Assembly: GCA_030849805.1 (NCBI GenBank)
Contig: JASANZ010002232.1
Span: 22,598 to 86,597 of the forward strand
Length of the DNA: 64,000 bases
Direction of reading: 5' to 3'
DNA from: Sergeia podlipaevii
Taxonomy: Eukaryota; Euglenozoa; Kinetoplastea; Trypanosomatida; Trypanosomatidae
Shown here: piece after piece, positions 7,975 through 19,227 of the stretch
Numbering within the stretch: position 1 is the stretch's first letter
Layout: every line of letters starts with the position of its first letter
The notes under the pieces: model-generated
What the model was told of the DNA's origin: nothing
Database searches by the model: none
The model's input: only the letters and a program-made list of their open reading frames with translations
Made by a program: the position numbers and the translations under genes

Positions 7975-10900
7975 TTACACCTGAATGCAGGTGATGCTAG
8001 CGTGTGGGTGAGTGGAGATGTGGGTGGGAGTGATTGTGTGATATTTATGTGTTGTGGCTGTAAATGATCTTATCGAACTTTAATAGCGCTACAACTGTCT
8101 CTAAACTTTAAACTTATGCGGGTAAATAAATATTGATTTTTAAAAAAAAGAGGGAGAAGTTAGAGGAATTGAAGAAAGACAGAAACATAAGTAATCATGA
8201 ATTTTTTCCTATGATACATAAAAAAAGAGACAATCAAGCAAAGGAAAGAAATCTCAAAGCCGCTTTACTTTCATGAATCATTGTTTGAATGTCTCTCTCA
8301 CTCTCAACTCTCACACGCAAACATACTGCAACTACTAAACCAACGTAAGATGTCACGTTGCAGCTACGGTACTTACAGATGCCGTCCATGTTTATTCTTG
8401 TTTGAAATTTGATTGAGTGTTTGTTGATGCACTATATTTTTTCTTTGCATATAGAAATGGGGGAAAATAAGTTTAGAATGTAACCAGCTGTCAAAAATAG
8501 TAACAAACAGAAACAAAATCGCAATATGTGCTTTCTCACTAGTCAAAATTCTTCCGATTTTCCCCCCTACTTCTTCCTTTCAATCCGCCCTCTTCAGCGC
8601 ATGTATATATAAACGTATATATAAAGTAAAACTGCTGCGTGCTTCTGCATGTGACAGAAAATGGAGAAAAAAAATGTTGACCCTCTTGCTTTATCAGCAG
8701 ATACCATCAAACCGACTAGCCTTTTACAACTTCCCTCGCTTGCTCTTCTGGATTTCTCCAGTCGCCTTCACATGTGCGTGTGTGTGTGTGCATTCACAGA
8801 TTCATAGGTGTACACACACATACACACACACACCAAATTTCAACACTAAATGAGCTTAGCAGCAAGTTTACATTCATGCAGAACCACAGCTTTCTTTTCT
8901 CTCTCTCTCTCTCTCTTTCTCTCCCTCTCTAACTCTTTCATATATATGCGAACCTTTAGTATTTCCCCTATATATTCCCCCCCCCCCACACACACACACA
9001 CCTTATCGACTACTTCTTTACTCACCTGTTTTCATGCGCGTCTGTGCGCATGCATATTTCCTTGCAAGTGCGTTGCCTCGTGTCCGAATCCCCCCTCCCC
9101 GCGCAACATATAGAGGCATGTCACACATCTCCTCACCTCTCACAGAATCCTTTTGTTAGTTATTGTTTGTTTTTTTTAATCTTCGTCAATAATAAAAAGA
9201 AGTCGAGGCGGGACTTACATTGCGCACACACACACACACACACACGCACACAAACAAACTCATATCTAGTCGCATCAACATAGCAACAGACTAAGTAACA
9301 ACTGAAAAGTAAAAAGAAAAAAAAAAAGAAGGGAAGATGTATTCGGCTCGTATAGCAGAAAAAAGTAGAATTCAATGGAAAAAAAAGAAGCGTCCCGCAA
9401 GAAAAAGCCTGAAATTTTCTTTTTTTAAATAACAAAAGAGGAAAGAATGCCACAGCAGCACCTTGACTAAAGCAAGCAACACAAATGTAACGCATTGTGT
9501 GTTTCTACAAGAAATTAAAAAAAAAGAAAACGTCAAATGCGTGCATGGTATAGGGCAGTAAAAAAAAAAAAAAGGAGCATAGCAATCAAACGCCTCACCC
9601 CTCGACTACCCACGCCAAAAAAAAGAGAGATAAAAGTGTAGATCTACTTTTTTTTGCTTTTCCTTCAAGAACAACAAAAAAAAAAAGACACCACTGACAC
9701 AAATACCCTCCTGTCTCAAGTTCCTCCTATTTTTTCCCATCTCTACATACCACATGCAGAAGCACACATACATGCACACACAAATATATTCTCTCGAACG
9801 CGACCACTCCAATTGTTTCTTCTCGCGCTTTCCTGCGCAAATTTCCCCTTTTCCTCTCTCATCTTTCTCAAACCTTATTCTCCTTTTTTATGGAGAAAGG
9901 GGGAAAAAAAACAATGGTACCTTGAATCAATAAATAAAAATCTCAAAAGAACAACAAAAAAAACAGTAAAACGCTTAGTATTACGACATGATAATAATGA
10001 TAAGGAACAGTGTGGCCACACATGTAAGTAGCCCATAATTCCGCACACAAACAAGGAGGAAGAAGAGAAAAAAAAATGCGGCAAATGTCTATTCATCCCA
10101 CATTACCATCACTTTCCCTTTATCCATCAAACCTTTCCTTCATCATCTCCATATTTTTTTTATATTTTCTTATATATATATAGTCTGCTACATTCGATTC
10201 CGAAAAAAAAAAGGAGAAGGCCAGAAACGCATCTTCCATCCCTTTTCTTTTATCAACTCCCGCTTGTTTTTTTTTCTCTCTCTTTTCTTTCTGTGTTTAT
10301 GCAAAATAAGCGTTGGATTCATCCATCTACACTGTTCCATCACTCTGGCCAACGCTGCTGATACACTCTTCCTTTTTCCCTACCTATATGGATGTCATTT
10401 CGCCTTCTCTCATTGAAAGGATGAACTCATATAAAGATGGATGAATCAATACATATATACTGCTTTAAGAAAAAAAAAAATAAGAAAAAAAAACTGCAAA
10501 AGCGATACGTCGGCGAAAACTAAAATTGCACACCGTAAAACTATATATAAACAAGCATATATATTATTTGTTGTTGTTTTTTTTTACCTTCTTCCTCTCC
10601 CTTTTTATGCGCATCACAATGAACGGTCACAGATACGCCCCGTTTTTGGGTTTGAGTGATAACGTTAAGAGCTGCTCTTTTCACTCACTCTCTCTCTCTC
10701 TTTCCACTTCTAAAAATTTCACAAAATGCCTGTGATTTTTTTTTTTTTTAGAGGGGAGAGGGGAGAAGAAGGGACAAACTACCCCTCAGAGATGCCCGCA
10801 GACTCAATCGTGCTTTCTCTCGGTAACAAAAAAGAAGAAACTCGCATTCCGCACTTCTCACCACCGTATAAAGTGTCCGCTTTTCCTCCATTTCATACTT

Positions 10901-11246
10901 TCACCTCTATTGCTGAGATAAAGATGCGCACGTGCGTGATTTTTTTTTTTTTGAACGTTCTTTTTTTTACTCCCCCTTTCGCTAACTGAAGCAACAAAAT
11001 GATCACCACTCTGTCGCAACCGCTATGCACTCCACATACACGTACATAGAAAACTGCGTCCATGCAAGCAAATGAAACTCCCTTGTCTTCCACGCACGTG
11101 TATATGTTTCCACCAAGTAATCAAGCAGAAGCACAAAAAAAAAAAGATAAGATATTGTTGCTTTTGCCATGATTTACTAAAGAAGGAGAAGAAGAAGAAG
11201 AAGAAGAAAAAGCGATAAGATGAGAAAAAAAAAAGTATATGCGCAC

Positions 11247-11284
<38 letters not shown>

Positions 11285-11672
11285 TCATTGAGAAACCAAT
11301 GGGAGAGGGGGAAGGGTTGTTCCTTGTCACGCCTTTGTGCGCAAAACGCAATATCGTCTGCGCAGTGCTAGCATAAACTTGAAAACACATTCCCTCTATC
11401 TCTGCCACGCTCATGCAGCCTCCCCTCTTCCTAAGTAAAACTACTTCTTTTTCCCTAACGGAGATATTAAAAAAAAAAAAAAAAAAAATGAAAGTAGCAG
11501 CGGAGGGCACTGTTCAAACAAAGCTGATTGGAGTCACTCTACATGTTCAGCCCTAACCGTCTCACTCCACGAGAAAAGAGCACCTTCCTTCCTACGTGGT
11601 TGCTGATATGCACGCGCGCGCTCACACACCAAGAGGGCGAGAGAAGAAGAAGAAAAAAAAGATAGTGATCGT
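7975..11672. other. 3.7 kb gene-free region: probable long 3' UTR of the two-RRM protein
   Basis: No convincing gene in 3.7 kb. The plus strand is pyrimidine-rich over long stretches (for example 8540-9000, 10090-10430), so the sense transcript would be purine-rich. It carries CA/GT microsatellites (about 8810-8832, 8989-9001, 9225-9246, 11257-11284) and many A/T homopolymers. The right end must contain the 3' UTR of the gene ending at 11673 and the left end the acceptor of the gene starting at 7974. Trypanosomatid RNA-binding protein mRNAs often have unusually long 3' UTRs, which fits. Confidence 0.6.
11257..11284. repeat. AC dinucleotide microsatellite
   Basis: Fourteen AC units on the plus strand (GT on the sense strand) in the 3' UTR of the two-RRM gene. 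Confidence 0.9.
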
Positions 11673-12518
11673 TTACTGGATCTTGTTGTCAAGGCGCACG
11701 TTCATGGCGCGGCTCGCCATCTCAATGCCATCAAACTCTGCAATTGCCACACGAGCCTCCTCCTGCGACTTCATGACCACGATACCCATGCCGCGGCTCT
11801 TGCCGTTGCGGCCCATGATGATTTCCGCCCGCTCCACCTCGCCAACCTGCTGAAAGGTTTCACGCAGAGCGTTGCTGGTGCAATCGAAGGGAAGATTAGA
11901 CACAAAGAGCTTGCGGCCCACCTCCGGCACCTGCTGACTGCGCGGCTTGGGGACCTGATCGGGGTTGCCGTCATGACCCATTTCATCGCCCTCGCCGCCG
12001 TGGTAGCGGCCATAGGGAGCACGAGCGCCATAGCCGTTGCCGCCAGCTACATTGCTCTGGTAGTATCCACCGGTGCCATTGTTGATAGCTCCACCAGCAC
12101 CAGCTGCGGCAAACTGCGGGCGAGTGCCGCCAGCGCGCATGCCAGTTCCCGAGCCGTATGTGGGCATCATGTCGCGCTGCACCAGAGGCGGGCGTGGGCC
12201 ATCGTCAAACTTACGCACAATCAACAAGCGGCCTTCAAACTCCGTCTCGTTGAACATGCGGATGGCGTTCTCAGCGCCATCAGGGGTCATCATCGTCACC
12301 AACGCGGAGCCCTTGGGTCTGCCGCTGCGATCAGCGATAAGGTCGGTATAGCGGACCTTACCGGCGTTCCGGAAGTGGTCCTTAACGTGCTGCCACGGGG
12401 TCTGGAAGGGGAGGTTGCCGACAAAAAGAATGGTGCCCTGATTGCGGCGGAAGCGGTCATAGTTGTCGGCCATCTGCATCTCTTCGCCAGAGTTCTTCGA
12501 GTGGTTCTCTTCCATCAT
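11673..12518 (-). CDS. RNA-binding protein with two RRM domains
   Basis: 281 codons. RRM1 spans about residues 28-105, with RNP2 ILFVGNL at 30-36 and RNP1-like KGSALVTM about 40 residues later. RRM2 spans about 200-278, with RNP2 KLFVSNL and RNP1-like SRGMGIVVM. Between them is a Gly/Tyr/Asn-rich linker (about 125-190) typical of hnRNP-like proteins. The organisation resembles trypanosomatid DRBD18- and GBP2-type proteins, which control mRNA stability, splicing or export. I cannot decide the ortholog without a search, so no symbol is given. RNP1 motifs lack the usual aromatic residues at the second RNA-contact position, so binding may be atypical. Two ATGs are adjacent (codons 1 and 2). The very long downstream non-coding region suggests 3' UTR-based control. 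Confidence 0.85.
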   Translation of the reverse strand: MMEENHSKNSGEEMQMADNYDRFRRNQGTILFVGNLPFQTPWQHVKDHFRNAGKVRYTDLIADRSGRPKGSALVTMMTPDGAENAIRMFNETEFEGRLLIVRKFDDGPRPPLVQRDMMPTYGSGTGMRAGGTRPQFAAAGAGGAINNGTGGYYQSNVAGGNGYGARAPYGRYHGGEGDEMGHDGNPDQVPKPRSQQVPEVGRKLFVSNLPFDCTSNALRETFQQVGEVERAEIIMGRNGKSRGMGIVVMKSQEEARVAIAEFDGIEMASRAMNVRLDNKIQ

Positions 12519-13243
12519 GACGGAGGAAACTTTACGTATATATAAAGGCGAGCAAAATAGAAGGGAGAAAAAAATGATAATGGTGTTTCCTTACCCACTC
12601 TCTTTCAGTACAAAAAAGGAAGATGTGATAGATTTCTTTTTCTTCTAAAGAAAAAAAAAAGTGCTCTGGTGAAGAAAAAAGAGGGGTTTACTCAATAAAA
12701 GTATCAAATGTGCCGAGAACCGTGTTGAAAGATGCAGCTATTTTTTTTTTCCTTTTATAGTGTGTGCTTCTGCTATAATAAAAAAAAAAAAAGGCTTGCC
12801 TAGTTAATAATTATACGCTGAAAGTAGTGATTGATGATACTCTAGTGTAAAGAGGAGTTAATGATTCGAAGAAAAAAGTTTAAATGGGAAAGAAAAGGAT
12901 TAAAAAAAAAAAATAGAAAAGGCAATAGAATATAGTGCTGGCTCTGTTAGGCAAGCGCGAATCGGCAAAAAGAAAATAAAGAATGGAAGCCGTGCGTGAT
13001 GATTAAATCCGTTCACCAAAAGTTTAGCATGCACAGCAGGTAAACCCAAGCGCCAGTTCTAGGGAGCTGTGATAAATGCATGAGCTTGCATGCAAAAAAA
13101 AAAAAAAAATCTTCTTTTAACAAGTCTAAATGATAAGTGACGCTTTAAGAACAACTAACGACAGTTAAAACGTCACAAAGAAAAACAAAGCACTACACAC
13201 CAATAATGGCGAAAGTGGAGCTATGAAAGTCCACGTTCACATC
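12519..13243. other. Intergenic region between the two-RRM protein and RPL12
   Basis: 725 nt of A/T-rich spacer with A-runs at about 12781-12792, 12901-12911 and 13095-13109. It contains the leader of the two-RRM gene and the 3' UTR of RPL12. No gene or RNA recognised. Confidence 0.6.
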
Positions 13244-13738
13244 TTAGTTGGGGACCTTGAGCTTGCCCTCGCGAACTTTGTCCTGGATGTCCATGGGGCT
13301 CTCGCCATCCACGGTGCAGCCAATAGACACGGCAGTGCCGAGGACCTCCATCACGACGGACTTGAGGTTTGCACCCATGGAGTTGGCACGGCTCTCCTCG
13401 GCGATCTTAAGGATCTCGGAGAAGGCGATGTTGCCGTCGTGCTTGACGTTCTTCACCTTCTTGCGGTCACGCGGGGGCTCCTTGAGAGCGCGGATGAGGC
13501 GAGAAGCCACGGAGGGGGTCACGACAACGGTGGCAACGCGGTTCTTGACGCGGAGCTCGCAGGTGACCTTGAGACCCTTCCAGTCCTTGGTGCACTTGGC
13601 AATGTCCTCACCGATCTTCTTGGCGTTGAGACCAAGAGGACCGACCTTGGGGGCCAGGGAGGCGGTTGCGGCCACCTCACCACCGACGGCGCGGACGACG
13701 ACGATGATCTCCTGGTTGGGGTCAAATTTCGGGGGCAT
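13244..13738 (-). CDS. RPL12: 60S ribosomal protein L12 (uL11)
   Basis: 164 codons, the normal eukaryotic L12 length. Residues 1-70 form the N-terminal uL11 domain (MPPKFDPN, then LAPKVGPLGLNAKKIGEDIAK, with the conserved PLGLN). Residues 75-140 form the C-terminal rRNA-binding domain (TPSVASRLIRALKEPPRDRKK, then HDGNIAFSEILKIAE). The protein binds the GTPase-associated centre of 28S rRNA together with the P-stalk base. The start is fixed by a clean trans-splice acceptor 10 nt upstream. Confidence 0.97.
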   Translation of the reverse strand: MPPKFDPNQEIIVVVRAVGGEVAATASLAPKVGPLGLNAKKIGEDIAKCTKDWKGLKVTCELRVKNRVATVVVTPSVASRLIRALKEPPRDRKKVKNVKHDGNIAFSEILKIAEESRANSMGANLKSVVMEVLGTAVSIGCTVDGESPMDIQDKVREGKLKVPN

Positions 13739-14121
13739 GTGTACGTGCTAACAAGAAAAAAATAAGACAACAAACATGGAGTTAAAAAAAGAAAACAGTA
13801 GCAAGGCATAGAAACAAAAAAAAAAGGCACCCTATGCATTACTGCATGAAAAAGGAATACTTGAGTGCATGATTAAATGCACCTGAAAGTCTGAAAAGAG
13901 CATGATAATAATGAGCACACAGCTGGGCATGTGATAACATGGAATCATTTCTTTCAACAAATCGTTAGAAAGAGAAAAGAAACAAGAACAGTGATTTGCA
14001 ACGATGGTACAGAACGCAAGAGGTTGGAAATATATACACCCCATGATGAAGGCATATTCTCGTTCCCTCCCACCCAGCACACACACACCGCACATGCACG
14101 CAAACTTCTTCGCAACGTTGT
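13739..14121. other. Intergenic region between RPL12 and the 774-residue protein
   Basis: 383 nt. Apart from the RPL12 splice acceptor at its left end it contains only the 3' UTR of the upstream gene and an A-run at 13817-13825. No gene seen. Confidence 0.6.
13748..13775 (-). promoter_or_regulatory. Predicted trans-splice acceptor of RPL12
   Basis: On the minus strand, GTCTTATTTTTTTCTTGTTAG ends with AG at 13748-13749, leaving a 9-nt leader before the ATG. The very short leader is common for highly expressed ribosomal protein genes in trypanosomatids. Inference from sequence pattern. Confidence 0.75.
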
Positions 14122-16446
14122 TCAAGTTTTCGGCGGTATAATGGTGACTGGCGCCAAGTACTCCCGCTCACACACCGCCTGAGACGACTTTTCCACAAAG
14201 CTGCACCGCGCTGCCTCTAAACTGGAGTCGTACGTGGTGGCAAACCCGGGATACACCTCCTGCACCCAGTGCAGACGGAACCGCGTGAAGCGAGTGTAGT
14301 ACGGGGGATCCTTCGTGACAGCGTTGTGCGTATTCAGTTTTACAAAAACAAAATGAAGCGGCGGGAAGTCCTCCGCCACCGCTTCTGCCCTGTCATCCTC
14401 CACAGATGCGGCGCCATCACTGTCGCACTTCACCTTGGCGAGGTACGCCTCTGTGCGGATTGCAACAGAATGAATCATGCTGACAAGTGTATCATGCAGA
14501 TACGTCCACGCGTACTTTGGAAAGTCGTCAGAGGTCAAGTAGCGGCTGCGTGGCTCACTCGACATTGCAGACCATGCACTGCGATCCAAAATCTCAGTCC
14601 GCACAACGGTCGCGGCGTACGCATGCACTCGGTAAACGTACACCTTTGCCGACGGAAAGCAATTAAACAGCATCGTCAGTATCATGGCTTCCCGCGCACT
14701 GAACCTCTCGCGCAGCAGCATACTGGATTCACCTTCGGTTTCTGGAGAAAGAGGTCCCGTGTGCGCAGTGCCCTTGTTCACGTACTCTACTTTTATCATA
14801 CGGAACACAGGCTGGCCATCACGCGCATCGAACGTTGCATTGGAGACCACGTGGAAGCCTAGCGCTATAGTAGCGTCGACGGTGCGAGTAAGTCGCACCT
14901 CGGAACAGCACTTGGAGCGCTTCAGCCTTGCGTTAGGCGCGGCACAAGGTGCAGCAGAAGCATCGCCTTGCCATGTTTGTGCCGCTGCGGGTGCGGTTGA
15001 CACAGAGAGCGAGGCATCTGTGTCCACAAGGTGCTTCATACTATTGGTGACGCAGCAGCGCCGCGTGACGGTCTCCTTAGGGAGTGGCTTTCCAATTTCA
15101 ATATGTGCACAGTATCTAGTGGGCAGCCTCTGCTTCACAGAAGAGACAGTGGAGGTAGAAGTGGTCATTGGTTTCAGGCGCTCCAGTCGTACTACCAATG
15201 GCAAGCGGAACGCGTTCTGTTCTGGCTGGGGCATATTTACTGGAGCCATCATCAACTCCATGAGAGCGCCCTTGTTGATGCACAGAGAGTACTGCACCAC
15301 GCGATGCGCACCAGTGCCGTGTGACGCCTCGCGCTCGCCGTGCTTTGGTGGAATACGCATTGCCCTCCGTGTGTGAAGTGCAAATTCGCCATCCGCGCCG
15401 CTGTCCCAACCGACCTCGGCCTGATTACCTTGTTGCTCTTCCTCGCCTGATGCTACCTCCTCGCCCTCCACTTTGTCACCCTTTGCAATCCTCTCATTTT
15501 TATTGAAGTTATCCAGGTCGCCTAGTTTAAGTGCATGCGCGAGGGTCTGGAACGCAGGAGCTGACTGGTGCGCTAGAGAACTCATCACGACACTTGTCGC
15601 GTCACCTGTGGCACGCGCAGGCGCCATAACACAGTGACTTGCGAGTGACTGCGTAGCGGGTGTGAGTTCTGCCTTTACGCTTGATATGTATTCTGGATTG
15701 TTTCCAAACTCACCCAGCCACTTGTCGGTCATCCAGAAATCACTTGCCTTCGCCTCGGCATCGTTACACTCGGGGCTAGCCTCGCTCTCAGCAGCGTGAG
15801 CGAGGTACTTCTCTAGGCGCTCGCGGGCATGATACATGCGGTGGCGTTGCACAAAAGGTCGCACATGCTCGCGCTCCATATAATTGTGTGTTTGGCATTG
15901 ATGGCGAGCCTGCTTCCTAGATCCATCTGCTGCCTTATCGCAATGCTCCTTCTCATCTTTACCGTCACTGGGGTGACTTCTGCTTCTGCACTCCAGGCAT
16001 GTGGTAACTTCCTCGCGTACCTGCTGCAGCAGGGCAGCAAATTCCTTTTGTCTAGCCTCATTATTAGTTTCTAGCAGCAAACGCAGCCGCTCCTCAGCAT
16101 CCTGTGCAAGCTCCTGCCCAAGAGTGGTGGTGATCCCGCCACTGCTGGAGGCACAGCTGCCACCCTTGCTAGCAAGAAGACGCTGAACGCCATCCACGCA
16201 GTCCTGCGAAAGTTGAAGAGTAGGGCAACTATTAAGCAGTCCCAAATGCTGTTGGGAGCCATTGGTGTTGCCAGATGGGCTAGGGAGTGAGCCCGGGACT
16301 GAGGCATCGCTCTCATACCGTGCGCGCTGCCTTGATGGAACTAAGATGGACGTTGCATCCATAAAAGGTCTGCCGGGTGGATGGTGTGGAAGCTGAAAAT
16401 GAGGAAACAGACGAGCATCCCCTCCTTCCGATGAGGAATGAGGCAT
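14122..16446 (-). CDS. Large protein of unknown function
   Basis: 774 codons. No family recognised. The first 90 residues are Pro/Ser/His-rich and probably disordered. A short coiled-coil-like segment follows at about 115-155 (AQDAEERLRLLLETNNEARQ), then a Cys/His/charged segment. The region from about 385 to the end looks globular, with alternating beta-type segments (LPLVVRLERLKPM; DATIALGFHVVSNATF; AKVYVYRVHAYAATVV; LHFVFVKLNTHN), and may be one large domain. There is no signal peptide or membrane helix. A strong acceptor (T-tract then CAG, AG at 16520-16521) 73 nt upstream supports the ATG at 16446. Confidence 0.8.
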   Translation of the reverse strand: MPHSSSEGGDARLFPHFQLPHHPPGRPFMDATSILVPSRQRARYESDASVPGSLPSPSGNTNGSQQHLGLLNSCPTLQLSQDCVDGVQRLLASKGGSCASSSGGITTTLGQELAQDAEERLRLLLETNNEARQKEFAALLQQVREEVTTCLECRSRSHPSDGKDEKEHCDKAADGSRKQARHQCQTHNYMEREHVRPFVQRHRMYHARERLEKYLAHAAESEASPECNDAEAKASDFWMTDKWLGEFGNNPEYISSVKAELTPATQSLASHCVMAPARATGDATSVVMSSLAHQSAPAFQTLAHALKLGDLDNFNKNERIAKGDKVEGEEVASGEEEQQGNQAEVGWDSGADGEFALHTRRAMRIPPKHGEREASHGTGAHRVVQYSLCINKGALMELMMAPVNMPQPEQNAFRLPLVVRLERLKPMTTSTSTVSSVKQRLPTRYCAHIEIGKPLPKETVTRRCCVTNSMKHLVDTDASLSVSTAPAAAQTWQGDASAAPCAAPNARLKRSKCCSEVRLTRTVDATIALGFHVVSNATFDARDGQPVFRMIKVEYVNKGTAHTGPLSPETEGESSMLLRERFSAREAMILTMLFNCFPSAKVYVYRVHAYAATVVRTEILDRSAWSAMSSEPRSRYLTSDDFPKYAWTYLHDTLVSMIHSVAIRTEAYLAKVKCDSDGAASVEDDRAEAVAEDFPPLHFVFVKLNTHNAVTKDPPYYTRFTRFRLHWVQEVYPGFATTYDSSLEAARCSFVEKSSQAVCEREYLAPVTIIPPKT

Positions 16447-16824
16447 TAGATACTCTGCTTTCTAGTATTCTGTATGTAAACTATAGCAAATCCTCGTCAG
16501 TGTTTATGGGTGGGGTGCTCTGAAAAGGAAAAAAAAAAACAAGGAAAACGTATAGCAAAAGAAAGCAAATGTGATCAGTGATGCTATCGAAACAAACTAT
16601 CATCTCCCCTCCTCATCAGCCCTCGGCACATAATAATAAAAATAAAAAATAGTAATTGTAATGAAGTATGAATGCTAAAAGGAGCGCATGTTAATGTTTC
16701 CTTTGTATATGTCCGCGTATATGTAAAAAAAAAAAAAAAAAATCTCCTTACTAGCATGGCAGCGCACACACACGCACGCAAATATATATAATGAGAGAAA
16801 GCAGCGATACCACCTATCCCAGTG
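16447..16824. other. Intergenic region with splice acceptor of the 774-residue protein
   Basis: A sense-strand pyrimidine tract opposite 16523-16545 ends at AG 16520-16521. The rest is the 3' UTR of the dehydrogenase gene, with an A-run at 16726-16742. Confidence 0.65.
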
Positions 16825-18267
16825 TTATTGATCTGAAGCTGCTGCCGATTTCTCCTCCGCCGTTGTTGATATTGTCGGAACCGGCGCTGGTAGTTTGGCC
16901 ACAAGCCACTCGCGGTACCTGCGCTCCTCATCCACATTGGTGGCGTGCTTAGAGAGACAATTGACTCCGCTATCAAGGCCATACTCTCCACCGCACATGT
17001 AATAGCCCCCGTGTATCATATTGGTATCCTCCACCGCCGCTTTTAGCGCGCTCTGCGCTCCCTCCGTCCACGTCTTGCCGAGAAGCAGTGAGGGGAGGTA
17101 GATGAAGTGATCAAGGACCCAGATAGGGAAGAGTTCTCGATACAGGTGTGTGGTAATGATGCCTGGGTGGCAACAGGCAACAAACACCCTATGAGACTTC
17201 CTAGAGTCCTTCTGTGCTTGCTGGTTCTTCTCCCTCTCTTTCCTCTGTTCCTGAGCGCTGCCACGCCGCTTTGTTGATGTCGACTTGCTGGCGGCTTGCT
17301 GCTCTTCCTGCTGCTCATGCAGCTGCGAAGGATCAGCAAAGGTCCAGTTCGCCACCTCGCGGGCAAGAATACGTGTATTCCACACCACACACAGTTTGGA
17401 GAGACCGTAGTAACCAATGAAATTGGAAAAGGAAAAGTCTCTTATGCGATACTTTTCATCCACCATCTGTGACTGAACTGCGGCGGCATCGGTGCTGGCT
17501 TTGCGCACCACCGGTGCGCCTTCCTCAAGTCCCCTGAGCATCTGTATCGGATCGTACTGCGACTGCTTACTGAATCCAAGAAATGTGTGACACGACGACG
17601 CCACATTCACAACACGAGATGTTACCCCAGTTCTTTCCGCGGTCCGTCCAAGCGCTGGCATGAGAAGCAGCGTCAGCAGAAAGGGGCCCACTGCGTTGGT
17701 CGCAATCATGCTCTCAAGTCCCGCCCAGTTTGTGTTGGAATGACAAAAGCGAGCACGGCGATGAATCACTCCGGCTGCGTTGACCAGCAATGCAATAGGA
17801 TAGCGCTCCTGTGCATCCGCAATTGTCTGTGCAAAGCTCCGCACTGAGCTTTCAACGGAAAGGTCCACAGTGCCAAGCACCTTTGTTGTGCCAGTTGCCC
17901 TGTGGAAGGCAAGCTTTCTGACTATACGACGCTGTGCTAGCAGCAAGCGCGTGGCATCACGCCCGGCCAGTATCACCGTCCAGCCATGCATGGCAAGCTC
18001 CTCCGCTACAGCGTAGCCCACGCCTGAAGAGGCGCCGATGACCAGAGCAACGCGACCTGTGAAGTCCACGCCCTCAGGCCACTTGCAATTCGCTCCTTTC
18101 GCTGCCATTCGGCAGGAGAAAGCGCAGCCCAGGAGCATCACACCCAGCTCAAAGCGTGAGAGACGCTGCCACCATTCAAACTGGGCTACATTCACCAAGA
18201 GGAAAAAGAGAAAAAGCAGAACAAGTACAATAAACGCTGTCACCTCAGAGGAATAGAAGTGAATCAT
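16825..18267 (-). CDS. Membrane-anchored short-chain dehydrogenase/reductase 1
   Basis: 480 codons. The N-terminal hydrophobic helix (about residues 8-28, TAFIVLVLLFLFFLLVNVAQF) is a signal anchor. The Rossmann domain follows: GRVALVIGASSGVG is the nucleotide-binding TGxxxGxG motif, with Thr replaced by Ile and the final Ile by Val; LVNAAGV is the NNAG motif with the first Asn kept and the second replaced by Ala; a serine in NVASS and YYGLSK provide the catalytic Ser and YxxxK. C-terminal ACCHPGIITTHL is the PG motif. The layout resembles retinol dehydrogenase/WWOX-like SDRs. A charged insert of about 40 residues (EEQQAASKSTSTKRRGS) interrupts the fold before the PG motif. NADP(H)-dependent oxidoreduction of a lipophilic substrate at a membrane is inferred; the substrate is unknown. 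Acceptor AG at 18281-18282 gives a 13-nt leader. Confidence 0.85.
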   Translation of the reverse strand: MIHFYSSEVTAFIVLVLLFLFFLLVNVAQFEWWQRLSRFELGVMLLGCAFSCRMAAKGANCKWPEGVDFTGRVALVIGASSGVGYAVAEELAMHGWTVILAGRDATRLLLAQRRIVRKLAFHRATGTTKVLGTVDLSVESSVRSFAQTIADAQERYPIALLVNAAGVIHRRARFCHSNTNWAGLESMIATNAVGPFLLTLLLMPALGRTAERTGVTSRVVNVASSCHTFLGFSKQSQYDPIQMLRGLEEGAPVVRKASTDAAAVQSQMVDEKYRIRDFSFSNFIGYYGLSKLCVVWNTRILAREVANWTFADPSQLHEQQEEQQAASKSTSTKRRGSAQEQRKEREKNQQAQKDSRKSHRVFVACCHPGIITTHLYRELFPIWVLDHFIYLPSLLLGKTWTEGAQSALKAAVEDTNMIHGGYYMCGGEYGLDSGVNCLSKHATNVDEERRYREWLVAKLPAPVPTISTTAEEKSAAASDQ

Positions 18268-19227
18268 TGTATATATATGGCTGAAGTGCGCGATGCATCC
18301 AAAGAAATGAAAAAAAAAGAGAGTTAAGTCAGCGCAATGTGTTCTATTTCTTTTTTTTTCCTCTCTCTTTTCAATTTGAGAGTCAAATTATCTTTTTTAT
18401 TGTGCTTCTATCTTTGAAGGGGATGTAATTATGGGGAGAAAGAAAGAGAGGAAAACATTTTTTTAAAAGAAAGTGAATATGGTATGGGCACTTAAAAGGG
18501 GGAAAATAGGACACGTTCGTCATAGCACACCAGAGAATGAAGGGATGAAATGGATTAAGAGAAACACATCTATTTATATTCATGGAGGCGCATCGAATAG
18601 TTTCATTGGAGGGGGGACTGTGGCGCAGTCTTCAGTGATAAAATTCATAAAGTGTGTGCTTTCACAGGCCAAATATATGTGTTCATATATCCGCACAGTA
18701 CAATATTTATGATAAAAGAACGAAGTAGTCAAATACGCGTCACTGTACAAGGTACTTCCGCATGATGTGGCAAGGGGTGTGTAAAAGCAAACATAAGCTG
18801 ATAAGATATAAAAACAAAAGAAGATGGAAGCAACAATACATATATATCCGAACGTTTTAGTATCCGTTTTTTAAAAAAGTATATATTATTAATATTGCTT
18901 TCCGAATGCCGGAAATATCATCGTCCTAAAGAAGCCGACCGGAAAGAAAGAAAGCAAAAGAACACGGGAAGGAGGAATACAATTGTACTAATTGTTTGCC
19001 TTGGGGTTTTTTCTTCTCTCCTCTTTCTTAAAGGAAATCAGGAGAAATAGATGTTGAAGCCCGTTGGTGTGTAGCAGAATACAAACATACACAATATATT
19101 CCAGTGTTCCTTTATTATATGTAAAATATTTTTTTTTGAAATTTTTGCCCCAACCTTGCTTCACCAACTACAGCCAAAGGCTCGCCCTCTTGAAATATCG
19201 TGTTTGTATGCTTTTGTTGTTGTTTTT
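18268..19227. other. Intergenic region (960 nt)
   Basis: AT-rich. Its left end has the T-rich acceptor of the dehydrogenase gene; the remainder is the presumed 3' UTR of the deaminase gene. A 79-codon plus-strand frame (18473-18712) has no supporting features. Nothing else recognised. Confidence 0.6.

Noticed and set aside
8234..8389. 51-codon minus-strand ORF (starts MDGICKYRSC) in the long 3' region
   Set aside because: No polypyrimidine tract and AG close to its start, no recognisable motif, and its C-terminal half is biased; expected by chance in 3.7 kb.
8680..8780. Possible plus-strand gene or strand switch within the long pyrimidine-rich region
   Set aside because: No plus-strand frame with protein-like composition; flanking genes on both sides remain on the minus strand, so a strand switch is not supported.
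14684..15376. Plus-strand frame of 230 codons inside the 774-residue gene
   Set aside because: Shadow of the minus-strand coding sequence; no family motif and opposite to the directional cluster.
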